NCBI GenBank assembly: GCA_022425445.1
Contig: JAKMFM010000127.1
Coordinates: forward strand, 1-14,001
Direction: 5' to 3'
DNA from: Planktomarina sp.
GTDB taxonomy: Bacteria; Pseudomonadota; Alphaproteobacteria; Rhodobacterales; Rhodobacteraceae
Length of the DNA: 14,001 nt
Part shown: piece after piece, positions 1 through 7,846 of the stretch
Position numbering within the stretch: the first letter of the stretch is position 1
Layout: the number at the start of each line of letters is the position of its first letter
Notes under the pieces: model-generated
The model's input: the letters and a program-made list of their open reading frames with translations, nothing else
Database searches by the model: none
Told to the model about the DNA's origin: nothing
Made by a program: the position numbers and the translations under genes

Positions 1-836
1 CCGCCAATCAAATTGCCTGTGAAAATCACCCATTTGCGCGTCCCCAATAGGCGGTCAAGCGGACCATAGCAAAAGGTGCCGGCAATCATCGCCAAAGCCA
101 TCAGCGTGGTCACTGTGCCGACCTGGGCTGTGGAGGCGCCGAAGACATCGGTGAAATAGGGGCCCACCCAAAGGCCGCGCAAGCCCGCAGAGGGGGCATA
201 GCTGACCAGAACAAGCGGCAAGATGAACCAGATGGCCCGCATGCGGAGCAGATCCAGCAAGCTGCCTTTTTCATCGGTCTCAACCTTTGGCGGATCCTTG
301 ACGATCACGTAGCACAGTGCGGCAATCACAAGAGTGATGAGCGCGATGATGAAGATGAACATGCGCCAGCCCAAGATCTCAACGAGCAGTGTGAGTGGAA
401 AGGCTGCGCCAATGTTGCCAACCGATCCGATCCCCAAGATGAAGGCGGCCATGGTGGCGAAGGCTGCCGCTGGAAAACTGCGGGCGACCACATAATATGC
501 GGCCATTAAAACCGAGGAGCAGCCGATACCGATCATCGTCATCGCGGCCGAGATATGCCAAGGTTCGGTCGCGGCTGCGAAAACCAAAGCGCCCCCACCG
601 GCTCCAAAAGCGAGAAGCGCGGCATTGGTACGCCGCGGGCCCAAAGTGTCCAAGGCCCAACCGACGGGTATTTGCATCAGGGCGAAGGTCAAAAACCAAT
701 AGCCAGAGGCCGCCGAGAGCTGCGCGGCTGTGGCGCCAATATCTGCCTGTAAGGGGGCTGCCAAAACAGCCAGAAATGCCCGATAAAACTGAGACAAGAC
801 ATAGGCAAAAGTCAAAATTATCAATGTCGCGCGCAT
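1..836 (-). CDS. MFS transporter, 3' end cut by window edge
   Basis: The first 278 residues of a major facilitator superfamily permease of the inner membrane are present; the C-terminal part lies beyond the left edge. The translation is a series of long hydrophobic segments. The loop after TM2 carries GWALDTLGPRR, which fits MFS motif A (G-x3-D-x2-G-R-R/K). A hydrophilic central loop (DPPKVETDEKG) separates the two halves, as expected for a 12-TM carrier. The start at 836 is preceded by GGAG six bases upstream, and the frame closes at a stop further upstream (TAG at 926-924). It is transcribed divergently from the SDR gene across 125 bp, so the two may share a control region. The substrate cannot be told. 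Family assignment is firm; any role in the neighbouring catabolic operon is only a guess. Confidence 0.88.
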   Translation of the reverse strand, partial: MRATLIILTFAYVLSQFYRAFLAVLAAPLQADIGATAAQLSAASGYWFLTFALMQIPVGWALDTLGPRRTNAALLAFGAGGGALVFAAATEPWHISAAMTMIGIGCSSVLMAAYYVVARSFPAAAFATMAAFILGIGSVGNIGAAFPLTLLVEILGWRMFIFIIALITLVIAALCYVIVKDPPKVETDEKGSLLDLLRMRAIWFILPLVLVSYAPSAGLRGLWVGPYFTDVFGASTAQVGTVTTLMALAMIAGTFCYGPLDRLLGTRKWVIFTGNLIG

Positions 837-961
837 GGCAATCTCCGATTTGAGGCTGTGGTGCCACGGCTTGCGGCCTGGGTAAAGCCAGAAGTGATGC
901 CTTGTGCCAATTGGCCGTGAGAGCTAGCCTTTGGTTAGGCAATTCGAAAGGCGTGACAAGA

Positions 962-1717
962 ATGGATTTTTCAGGGCAAACAGTTTTGATAACTGGTGCA
1001 AGCCGCGGTATTGGAGCCGCGACCGCTGAACATTTTGCATCCCTTGGGGCACAGGTGGCATTGACCGCGCGTTCTGAGGGTGAATTGGTGAAATTAGCTG
1101 AGAAAATTGGGCCAAAAGCGCTGGCGATTGCCTGCGATGTTGCCGATTTCCAGCAGGTACAGGCAGCGGTTGATCAAACCGTGGCGCAATTTGGTCGTCT
1201 TGATATCGTTATTAACAATGCCGGCATGCTCTTGCCTGTAGATCGGTTGGTAGATTTCGAACCCGCCGATTGGGACCGGGTGATAGATGTGAATGTCAAA
1301 GGTGTCTTTTACATGATGAAGGCGGCGCTGCCGGTCATGACAGCCCAGGGGAGCGGGACCATTCTCAATATTTCATCCGGTGCCGCTTATGGGGTGCTGG
1401 AAGGCTGGAGCCATTACTGCGCCTCAAAGGCCGCTGTGCTGCAATTGACCCGTTCTGGGCATGCTGAATATGGTGACCAGGGCCTTCGCTGTTTGGGGTT
1501 GAGCCCCGGCACAGTGGCAACGCAGATGCAGGTTGAGATCAAAGCCAGTGGGGTTAATCCGGTCAGCCAATTGCAACTATCCGATCATATTCCAGCCTCG
1601 GATGCGGCGCAGGCGATTGCCTATCTTTGTGGGCCGGGTGGCGCGGCCTATGCGGGGGAAGATTTTCACCTGCGTGAACCGGCCTCCCGCGCTTTGGTTG
1701 GGCTGCCGCCGAGATAG
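962..1717 (+). CDS. Classical short-chain dehydrogenase/reductase (SDR)
   Basis: This is a 251-residue NAD(P)-dependent oxidoreductase with a Rossmann fold. Visible SDR landmarks are the cofactor motif TGASRGIG (residues 11-18), NNAG (85-88), the structural Asn in DVNVKG (N111), the catalytic Ser at 138/139 in NISSG, and the catalytic YxxxK as YCASK (Y152, K156). D59 in the CDV segment would contact the adenine ring. An in-frame ATG exists at 902, but the ATG at 962 places the Rossmann motif at the usual distance from the N terminus and has AAAGG about ten bases upstream, so it is preferred. The C-terminal tail (GEDFHLREPASRALVGLPPR) lacks the common TGQ/VDGG ending, so a fatty-acid-type 3-ketoacyl reductase role is unlikely. 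It is divergent from the MFS gene and convergent with the FAD oxidoreductase. The substrate is unknown. Confidence 0.93.
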   Translation: MDFSGQTVLITGASRGIGAATAEHFASLGAQVALTARSEGELVKLAEKIGPKALAIACDVADFQQVQAAVDQTVAQFGRLDIVINNAGMLLPVDRLVDFEPADWDRVIDVNVKGVFYMMKAALPVMTAQGSGTILNISSGAAYGVLEGWSHYCASKAAVLQLTRSGHAEYGDQGLRCLGLSPGTVATQMQVEIKASGVNPVSQLQLSDHIPASDAAQAIAYLCGPGGAAYAGEDFHLREPASRALVGLPPR

Positions 1718-1745
1718 AGTGTCGTCAGATCGGTGCTGTGCTGGC

Positions 1746-3077
1746 TTAAAGTTCCACGCCGGCCTTCCACTCGCCCCATTTCATCAGCGCATTGGCGCCA
1801 AGCCAGGCCAGAGGCGGCGGCGGCAGTTGGCGCGGAGGGGATTGTTTTTGGACCCGCTGCAAAAGCGCGCTGTCATGCCCACTGGCCAGCTCCGCGGCCA
1901 GCATGCCATGCAGTGTCCCCTTGGCCGTGCCCAATCCGTTTTGGCAGCAGGCCGAATAGAGCCCGGGCATGACCTCGCCAAAAGCGGCGACATTATTGCG
2001 CGAAAGGCACAGGCGCCCGCCCCAACGATATTGCATGGAGACATGGCGCAGCACGGGGAAACGGGTAGAAAAACTTGCATCATGACTGCGTGACACCGCG
2101 CGGATGCGCCGCTGTGAGACCTGCATGGATGGATCAAAAGTGGCGCGATTTCGGATGATGATCCGATCGCCCCCAATCCCAGATATGCGCCTCACGGTCG
2201 TCCCTAAGGGATCGGCAGGTGTGGCGCCCCAATTGCGTGCCCCGCCTAAGGATTTCACCTCCTGGGCGGTCAAGGCGCGGGTCATGCTGGCGTAGGTGAA
2301 TACATGAAGAAGCTGTTGCGGGTAAAGTCCGAAGGAATTGGCATGGCCATTGACGGCGAGAATGACCCGCGGCGCTGTCACTTTGCCCGATGGGGTGGTG
2401 GCTGACCAATCCCCATTGTGATCGAGCGCGGTTACGGGCGAATTTTCGAAAATCTTGGCATTATGGCATGCCAAGCCGCGGGCAATGCCGCGAATATACA
2501 TGGCCGGTTGCAGCATGACCGTACCGGGGGTGTAGAGGCCAGATTGATAATAGTTGGTTCCAGTCAATTCCGCCATTTGCGCCGCATCATACATCTCCCA
2601 AGATTCGCCCATTCGGGTCAAATGGTGGGCATAGTCTCGATTGTGCTGATGGCCTTTTGCGCTGGCGGCTGCATTGAATTTGCCGCAGGGGTTAAAGGCC
2701 TCGCGGGGCAGTGCAAATACCTCGGCCATCTTGCGAGCGAAGGCAATAGCGGCGCGATTGGCTGCGATCTGGTGCTGGTCTTCGCTGACGCCCCCCCCAT
2801 AATCCTCTGAGGCCAGATCATGGGGCAGATCAATCATAAACCCTGAATTGCGCCCGGCAGGTCCTTCAGCAATCCGGCTGGCCTCAAGCAGAATAATCTT
2901 ATCGGCCGGGTGCAGCTGCTTGAGACGTGCCAGTGCTGAGAGGCCCGCAAAGCCGCCGCCAATCACCAACCAATCTGCGGTTTGCGCGCCTTCTAGCTTC
3001 TGGGCCGGTGCGGCGGGCGGCAGCAGATCTGCCCAAGCGGCCGGACCGGGATCGATAGGCAGGCGCGAGACTTTCAT
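1746..3077 (-). CDS. FAD-dependent oxidoreductase, DAO family (PuuB/OrdL-like)
   Basis: This 443-residue flavoprotein is likely cytoplasmic and oxidises a secondary or tertiary amine or an N-methyl amino acid. The N-terminal dinucleotide fold reads VIGGGFAG (about residues 38-45), with the ribose-binding acid at the end of beta-2 (LLEAS, E65). A following GRNSGFM matches the flavin-contact segment of gamma-glutamylputrescine oxidase-type proteins, and NGLGTAKG near the C terminus fits the second FAD-binding strand. It is the last gene of the operon, two bases after the MttB-family stop. A TTG at 3083 would extend it by two codons, but AAGAG lies eight bases before the ATG at 3077, which is therefore preferred. 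Known relatives oxidise putrescine conjugates, sarcosine-like N-methyl amines or D-amino acids. Here, next to a demethylase and an aldehyde dehydrogenase, removal of an N-methyl group or oxidative deamination is inferred. The exact substrate is unknown. Confidence 0.9.
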   Translation of the reverse strand: MKVSRLPIDPGPAAWADLLPPAAPAQKLEGAQTADWLVIGGGFAGLSALARLKQLHPADKIILLEASRIAEGPAGRNSGFMIDLPHDLASEDYGGGVSEDQHQIAANRAAIAFARKMAEVFALPREAFNPCGKFNAAASAKGHQHNRDYAHHLTRMGESWEMYDAAQMAELTGTNYYQSGLYTPGTVMLQPAMYIRGIARGLACHNAKIFENSPVTALDHNGDWSATTPSGKVTAPRVILAVNGHANSFGLYPQQLLHVFTYASMTRALTAQEVKSLGGARNWGATPADPLGTTVRRISGIGGDRIIIRNRATFDPSMQVSQRRIRAVSRSHDASFSTRFPVLRHVSMQYRWGGRLCLSRNNVAAFGEVMPGLYSACCQNGLGTAKGTLHGMLAAELASGHDSALLQRVQKQSPPRQLPPPPLAWLGANALMKWGEWKAGVEL

Positions 3078-3079
3078 CT

Positions 3080-4630
3080 TCAATACTCTTGGTTCAGCGC
3101 GTCAGCAGCTGGGATCTCGCGTTCGCGTCGCGCGATGTAGTCGCGCAGGGCTTCATCAATGCCGGGGTCCAATTTTGGTTCCTCATAGTCGTCGAGCATT
3201 TGACGCGCGCGTATCAGCCCGCGGGTGTTTGTATCAAGCGCGCCATCTGCCTGCCATTGCTCAATCGAATTATTGTCAAACATCTCGGGCATGAAGAACG
3301 CGCGTTGGAAGTTTTCAAGCGTGTGTGAATGGCCCAGGTAATGCCCACCGGGTCCAATGTCGCGCACCGCCTGCATGGCCCCTTCGAAATCATCCCAGCG
3401 TATGCCCTCGGCCATGCGATACCCCATAGCGCAAAGCTCCGCATCCACCACGAATTTCGCCATCGAGCAATGCATGCCGGCCTCATTCCATCCAGCGCTG
3501 TGCCAGATATAATTCGCCCCCGCCATTAGCACTGCATTCAACGTCATGGCGCTCTCATACCCGGCCTGTGCGTCAAGAATTTTTGCTCCGCCCAAAGTAT
3601 TCGAAGTCCGCCAGGGTACGTCATAATGGCGAGCCATTTGGCCAATCATGAAATTCATCAAGCTGATTTCAGGCGTGCCGGCCATCGGTGCGCCGGACCG
3701 CATGCTGACAGTGGCCAAATAATGACCGTAGATTGCGGGGGTGCCTTTGCGCACAACCTGCGAGTAGGCCAGACAGCTCAGGGCTTCGGCATTGAGCTGC
3801 GCCACGGTTGGGGCGACCGAAGCGGGGGTATTGGCGCCGCCTAGAACGAAGGGGCTGCACAAGATGGGTTGGTTGTATTTGGCAAAGGCTCGCAGCGCTC
3901 CTAGCATCGTTTCATCCCAAACCAGCGGGCTGTTACCATTGCAGTTGCCTGTGACGACGGGGTGACTTTGCATAAAATCCGCACCAAAGAGCAGCGCACA
4001 CATCTCCATGACATCTTCGGCATTTTTGGGACTTGTGGTCATGCCCATGAAGGTCTTGTCGGAATGTTTCATCGACGAATAGGTGATGCGCAAATGCCTT
4101 TGGCTGATTGGGTGATCATAGGGCTCTACAATGTGGTGAGCCGAAGAATGGATTGCGGGCAGCATATGCGATAATTTATGAAAATTGGCCAAGTCTTCCA
4201 AAGTTGGGTTGCGCCTGACGTCCTCGAGATCCCGCAGATAGGGGGCGCCGGTCATTGGTACAAAGATAGAATGATCGTGACCGAACGGCAGGTTGTTGGC
4301 CGGGTTGCGCGCGTGATAGGTGAAGCTTGAGGGAATAGAGCAGATCAATTCACGCACAAGACCGCGGTCTAAATGCACCCGGTCTCCATCGCGAATATCC
4401 GCCCCCGCGGCACGCCAATCTGCAATGGCAATGGGGTCGCGAAATACCACGCCGACATCCTCAAGGATGCTCATGGAGGCCGCATCAATTTTCTCGATCT
4501 GCTCTTGATCCATTGGCTCGGTTAAGGGCAGACGGCGTTTCAGCGCGGGCAACATTGCAACATCGCGGGTTTGTCTTATGGTTTTACGCGCACCGCGGCC
4601 GCGCCGCGTCGTTCCTACTGCATCAGCCAT
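3080..4630 (-). CDS. Trimethylamine methyltransferase (MttB) family protein, non-pyrrolysine
   Basis: A 516-residue protein of the MttB family. Characterised members move a methyl group from a quaternary or tertiary amine (trimethylamine, glycine betaine, proline betaine, carnitine or related compounds) to a corrinoid protein. The reading frame is uninterrupted, so there is no in-frame amber codon for pyrrolysine and it belongs to the non-Pyl subgroup. The first ~35 residues are basic (RRGRGARK), followed by the helical entry segment (EQIEKIDAASMSILEDVGV) common in alphaproteobacterial members. The start has a very strong Shine-Dalgarno (AAGGAGGAG at 4644-4636, five bases before ATG). The 35-bp gap after the aldehyde dehydrogenase gene contains a short imperfect hairpin. 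No corrinoid protein or corrinoid:folate methyltransferase gene is in the window. Family is secure; substrate and acceptor are unknown. Confidence 0.92.
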   Translation of the reverse strand: MADAVGTTRRGRGARKTIRQTRDVAMLPALKRRLPLTEPMDQEQIEKIDAASMSILEDVGVVFRDPIAIADWRAAGADIRDGDRVHLDRGLVRELICSIPSSFTYHARNPANNLPFGHDHSIFVPMTGAPYLRDLEDVRRNPTLEDLANFHKLSHMLPAIHSSAHHIVEPYDHPISQRHLRITYSSMKHSDKTFMGMTTSPKNAEDVMEMCALLFGADFMQSHPVVTGNCNGNSPLVWDETMLGALRAFAKYNQPILCSPFVLGGANTPASVAPTVAQLNAEALSCLAYSQVVRKGTPAIYGHYLATVSMRSGAPMAGTPEISLMNFMIGQMARHYDVPWRTSNTLGGAKILDAQAGYESAMTLNAVLMAGANYIWHSAGWNEAGMHCSMAKFVVDAELCAMGYRMAEGIRWDDFEGAMQAVRDIGPGGHYLGHSHTLENFQRAFFMPEMFDNNSIEQWQADGALDTNTRGLIRARQMLDDYEEPKLDPGIDEALRDYIARREREIPAADALNQEY

Positions 4631-4665
4631 AAGAGCTCCTCCTTAGGCGCAAAACTTGCGGCCCG

Positions 4666-6156
4666 TCAGTCCACATTGTCGCCATCGCGCGGGTCGGTGA
4701 GGTCAATCCAAATGGTTTTAGTTTCGGTGAATTGGTCATGGGCATGAATGCCATTGTCGCGCCCGCCGAAGCCCGATTGTTTATAGCCACCGAAGGGTGT
4801 CGCAATGGACCCTTCGCCATAGGTATTGACGGTCACGGTGCCGGCCTTGATGTCGCGGGCGGCGCGAATGGCGTTGCGGGTATTGGCGGTGAATACAGAG
4901 GCGGCCAACCCGTAGGGGGTGTCATTGGCCAGCGAGATGGCCTCATCATTGCTGGCGACGGTGAGCAAGCTTAGAATTGGTCCAAAAATTTCATCAACGG
5001 CTTTGGCATCTTTTGCGCTGACCTCGAAAATCGTTGGCTGCACATAGGGCCCGTCGGCGATGCCACCGGCCAAAGCGGTGCCTGTGAGATAGCTGGCCAC
5101 TTTGGCGCAATGCTCCGCATCAATGAGTGCACCCAGGTGATGGGCGGGGTTGAGCGGATCTCCCGTTTTCCAATCTCGCAACCGCGCTAAGATCCGCTCC
5201 ATTAGGGGCGCTTTTACGGCTTGATGGACAATCAGGCGAGAGGCGGCGGAACAATTCTCACCCATATTCCAAAAGGCAGCATTGACCACATGACGGGCCA
5301 CAGCATCGAGATTTTCGGCATCATCAAAAACCACGCAGGGGTTTTTGCCGCCGCATTCCAGGACAACCTTCTTTAAATTGCTGTCAGCGGCATAGCGCAG
5401 GAAATGCCGCCCCGTTTCGGTTGAGCCTGTGAAGCTGACCATATCCACATCCATATGCGTGCCAAGCGGCGCGCCCACACTCGGCCCATCACCGGGCAGG
5501 ACTTGCAAGACCCCGCGGGGCAGGCCGGCCTGTGTTGCCAATTCGGCCAAGCGCAGAGCTGTGAGGCTGGTTTGCTCAGCAGGCTTTACGATGACAGAAT
5601 TGCCGGCAGCCAAAGCGGGTCCGATTTTCCAAGCCATCATCAACAATGGAAAGTTCCACGGTAAAACAGCGGCGACGACCCCAATGGGTTCGCGTAAAAT
5701 CATGGCAATAGCATCTTCCTGCGCCGGGGCCGTTTGGTCATAAATTTTGTCAGTCAACTCCGCATGCCATTTCAAGGTTTCGATGGTCTCGGGAATATCG
5801 ATGGTCTCACAATCTGAGATCGGCTTGCCGCTGTCGAGGCTTTCCATCACGGCCAATTCCCGGCGGTTGCGTGTGATCAACTTGCACAGGCGGATCAACA
5901 CATCTTTGCGGTCCGATGGTGCGCGTTTGGCCCAATGGCCTTGATCGAAGGCTTCACGGGCTTTGGACACTGCAAGATCTACATCTTGCGCATTACAGCC
6001 AGAAATTTCGGCAAGCGGCACCCCGGTGGCGGGGTTCAAAGTCGCAAAAACAGCGCCATGACCAGCGCGGTACTTGCCGTCAATAAAGGCGGTGCGCGGG
6101 AGGTCGAGATCTGCGGCCAGCGCTTTGTACTCCGCGGTTGTTAGTAAGTCGCTCAT
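4666..6156 (-). CDS. NAD(P)-dependent aldehyde dehydrogenase (PuuC-like)
   Basis: A 496-residue member of the aldehyde dehydrogenase superfamily, full length for the family. The catalytic set is intact: PWNFP with N168, K191 in VIVKPAE, the FTGSTETG cofactor loop (242-249), general base E267 in LECGG, and nucleophile C302 in NMGENCSAASR. EIFGPILS and the C-terminal TPFGGYKQSG are also present, and the ending FTETKTIWI resembles gamma-glutamyl-aminobutyraldehyde/betaine-aldehyde-type enzymes such as PuuC. Its ATG overlaps the stop of the upstream DapA-family gene by four bases (ATGA), indicating translational coupling. In context it would oxidise the aldehyde released by the flavoprotein or made by the DapA-like enzyme, for example a semialdehyde of a dicarboxylic acid. 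The substrate is inferred from context only. Confidence 0.95.
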   Translation of the reverse strand: MSDLLTTAEYKALAADLDLPRTAFIDGKYRAGHGAVFATLNPATGVPLAEISGCNAQDVDLAVSKAREAFDQGHWAKRAPSDRKDVLIRLCKLITRNRRELAVMESLDSGKPISDCETIDIPETIETLKWHAELTDKIYDQTAPAQEDAIAMILREPIGVVAAVLPWNFPLLMMAWKIGPALAAGNSVIVKPAEQTSLTALRLAELATQAGLPRGVLQVLPGDGPSVGAPLGTHMDVDMVSFTGSTETGRHFLRYAADSNLKKVVLECGGKNPCVVFDDAENLDAVARHVVNAAFWNMGENCSAASRLIVHQAVKAPLMERILARLRDWKTGDPLNPAHHLGALIDAEHCAKVASYLTGTALAGGIADGPYVQPTIFEVSAKDAKAVDEIFGPILSLLTVASNDEAISLANDTPYGLAASVFTANTRNAIRAARDIKAGTVTVNTYGEGSIATPFGGYKQSGFGGRDNGIHAHDQFTETKTIWIDLTDPRDGDNVD

Positions 6157-7061
6157 GCGCCTTCTCCCATGATATTTGCAATGGCGATGTCCATTGTGGT
6201 GATGACCTCAGCCAATTGGCGTTTGTCGTCTTTGTTGAGCGGTTGCAGCGGTTTGCGGGGTGGTCCGGCGTCAATGCCGCGGAGCGTCAGGCCGTATTTG
6301 ATACATTGAACAAATTTTCCACCTTGTTCGAGCACCCGCATCAAGGGCAGCATTGCCGACATAATTGCGCGCCCTTTGGTGAAATTTCCCTCCACAACGC
6401 AGGTTTGGTAGAGCGCAATATGCGCCTCGGGGGCAAAATTGGACCCGGCGCAGACCCAGCTGCGCGCGCCCCATGCGAAGAATTCCAAGGCCTGATCGTC
6501 CATGCCGCAAGAAAGGGCAATATGAGGATAATCGCGGGCCAGCATATGCAGCCGATTGGGATCACCCGAGCTTTCCTTAATGGCACAAAAATTTGAGCTG
6601 CGTCCCAGACGGTCCAGGGTCTCTTCATCCATATTGACGCACATCCGACCAGGATAATTGTAAAGCATGGCCGGAAGATCTGCGGCGCGGTCGATCGCCA
6701 TAGCGTGTAGGGCAATTTCGCGGCCTGTCGGGTAGGCATAAGGCGGGGTGGCAATTAGAAGTGCATCCGCACCTGCCGTTTTAGCCGCCTTGGCATAGAG
6801 AATTGAATCCTCGGTGCGAATCGCGCCGGTGCCGACAATCATTGGCCGCCTGCCGGCAATTATTTCTTGGGCAATCGACATCATTTCAATCCGCTCTTCA
6901 GTGGTTTGCGCGTAATACTCGCCGGTCGTACCCGCGACGATCAATCCATGAACTCCAGCCTCAATCAAACGATTGATTGTGGCTTCCAACGCATCGTGAT
7001 TTAACGAAAAATCATTGTGGTAAGGGGTAATGACCGGGGTATAGATGCCTTCAAATTGCAT
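6153..7061 (-). CDS. DapA-family Schiff-base lyase/aldolase, probably catabolic
   Basis: A 302-residue TIM-barrel protein of the dihydrodipicolinate synthase/N-acetylneuraminate lyase superfamily. The Schiff-base lysine is K162 (FCAIKESSGD). The GTTGE substrate-carboxylate loop is at 44-48 and the catalytic tyrosine is Y134 in LYNYPGR. R139, the position equivalent to the semialdehyde-binding Arg of true DapA, is also present. Synthesis of dihydrodipicolinate cannot be excluded from these residues alone, but its place second in a GntR-controlled operon with an aldehyde dehydrogenase, a flavoprotein and a demethylase argues for a catabolic lyase or deaminase. The pairing DapA-like plus aldehyde dehydrogenase occurs in hydroxyproline degradation (pyrroline-hydroxycarboxylate deaminase with 2-oxoglutarate semialdehyde dehydrogenase). 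No hydroxyproline epimerase is seen here. The start overlaps the regulator stop by 11 bases. Confidence 0.9.
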   Translation of the reverse strand: MQFEGIYTPVITPYHNDFSLNHDALEATINRLIEAGVHGLIVAGTTGEYYAQTTEERIEMMSIAQEIIAGRRPMIVGTGAIRTEDSILYAKAAKTAGADALLIATPPYAYPTGREIALHAMAIDRAADLPAMLYNYPGRMCVNMDEETLDRLGRSSNFCAIKESSGDPNRLHMLARDYPHIALSCGMDDQALEFFAWGARSWVCAGSNFAPEAHIALYQTCVVEGNFTKGRAIMSAMLPLMRVLEQGGKFVQCIKYGLTLRGIDAGPPRKPLQPLNKDDKRQLAEVITTMDIAIANIMGEGA

Positions 7062-7755
7062 GGGCTGTCTCCTTCGGGATGGTCAGTTCAACCGGCAATG
7101 GATCGGGGCGCACAAAACGCTCCATTCGGTCTTGCGACAGGGCCCAGTGCTGCAAAGTTAAGGCCACAGCAGCGTCAACCTGCTGGTCTTCAATGGCGGC
7201 GATCATGTCATCATGTTGATCGCAGGCTTGTCTGACAAGCGCGCTTTCAGCTGGTGACGCAGGCCGATAGAAGGTTTGGCTTAGGCGCGTATGATCAATG
7301 AGCATCCGCTGGAGGCTTGGAATCAAGTAGCAATTTTGTGACATGTCCCCAATGATTTGATGAAATTGATGATTGTGCATCGCCGCTTGTGCGGGGTCAT
7401 GATTGAGGGTGGCTTTTTTAAAGTGTTGCTGGCTGGTTTTGAGGGCCTTCACCTGTGGCAGGCTACGATTTTCGCAGGCCAGCCGCGCGATGTTGGCATA
7501 GACCAGCGGCGCCGTTTGAAAAAAACTGCGCATCATCGCCATATCCATTGAGACGACTTTGGCCCCCTTGTTTTGGGTGATATCGACGTAGCCTTCCCCG
7601 GCGAGTTTTTGCAAAACCTCGCGCAGCGGTGTGCGCGATATGCCAAATTCGGCACCCAGTTTGGTCTCGTCTAAATCACTGCCCGGCGGGAGTGCGAGTG
7701 ATAGGATTTGTTGACGTATGGTATCTAAACATTGGGATTTGCGGTTTTGGGTCAT
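7051..7755 (-). CDS. GntR family transcriptional regulator, FCD (FadR) subfamily
   Basis: A 234-residue DNA-binding regulator that heads the catabolic operon. The N-terminal winged helix-turn-helix includes KLGAEFGISRTPLREVLQKL (about 32-51), and the wing ends in NKGAKVV. The remainder is all-helical and fits the FCD ligand domain, with candidate metal ligands in HNHQFHQ and in the late QHDDMIAAI helix typical of this fold. An ATG at 7791 would add 12 residues, but the one at 7755 has AAGGAG five bases upstream and puts the HTH at the usual distance, so it is chosen. The longer version would also translate through the probable operator. The gene overlaps the DapA-family start by 11 bases, so regulator and enzymes are likely co-transcribed and autoregulated, with a pathway intermediate as inducer. 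Confidence 0.93.
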   Translation of the reverse strand: MTQNRKSQCLDTIRQQILSLALPPGSDLDETKLGAEFGISRTPLREVLQKLAGEGYVDITQNKGAKVVSMDMAMMRSFFQTAPLVYANIARLACENRSLPQVKALKTSQQHFKKATLNHDPAQAAMHNHQFHQIIGDMSQNCYLIPSLQRMLIDHTRLSQTFYRPASPAESALVRQACDQHDDMIAAIEDQQVDAAVALTLQHWALSQDRMERFVRPDPLPVELTIPKETAHAI

Positions 7756-7774
7756 CGGGGCTCCTTGCCTTAAA

Positions 7775-7796
7775 TTGTATACATGTTGCACACAAT
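7775..7796 (-). promoter_or_regulatory. Probable GntR-type operator with a second half-matching site
   Basis: A perfect palindrome TGTATACA (7776-7783), flanked by T on the left, lies 20 bases upstream of the regulator start. It matches the TTGTATACAA core known for GntR/FCD-family operators such as that of gluconate repressor GntR. A second, weaker dyad TTG-CACA-CAA (7786-7795) is centred 11 bp away, one helical turn, so two dimers could bind the same face. The whole 22-bp block also has imperfect overall dyad symmetry. The -10-like TATACA on the minus strand lies inside the palindrome, which suits autorepression. That the operon's own GntR binds here is inferred. Confidence 0.6.
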
Positions 7797-7846
7797 AAAT
7801 TTACAAAGACGACCCCTCCGATGTCTATCTGCGACACAATAGGCCT

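Noticed and set aside
379..942. 187-codon minus-strand frame at the left end
   Set aside because: It is out of frame with the MFS transporter, whose translation has clear transmembrane segments and motif A. The 379-942 frame has no membrane pattern.
902..961. Upstream ATG extension of the SDR gene
   Set aside because: It adds 20 residues before the Rossmann motif that SDRs normally lack. The ATG at 962 is better placed.
1718..1745. Possible terminator between the convergent SDR and FAD oxidoreductase genes
   Set aside because: The 28-bp gap has no stem followed by a T run in either direction.
1533..2810. Plus-strand open frames of 130-186 codons across the SDR end and the FAD oxidoreductase
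   Set aside because: They are antisense or out of frame to genes with complete motifs and have Arg/Pro-rich translations typical of shadows.
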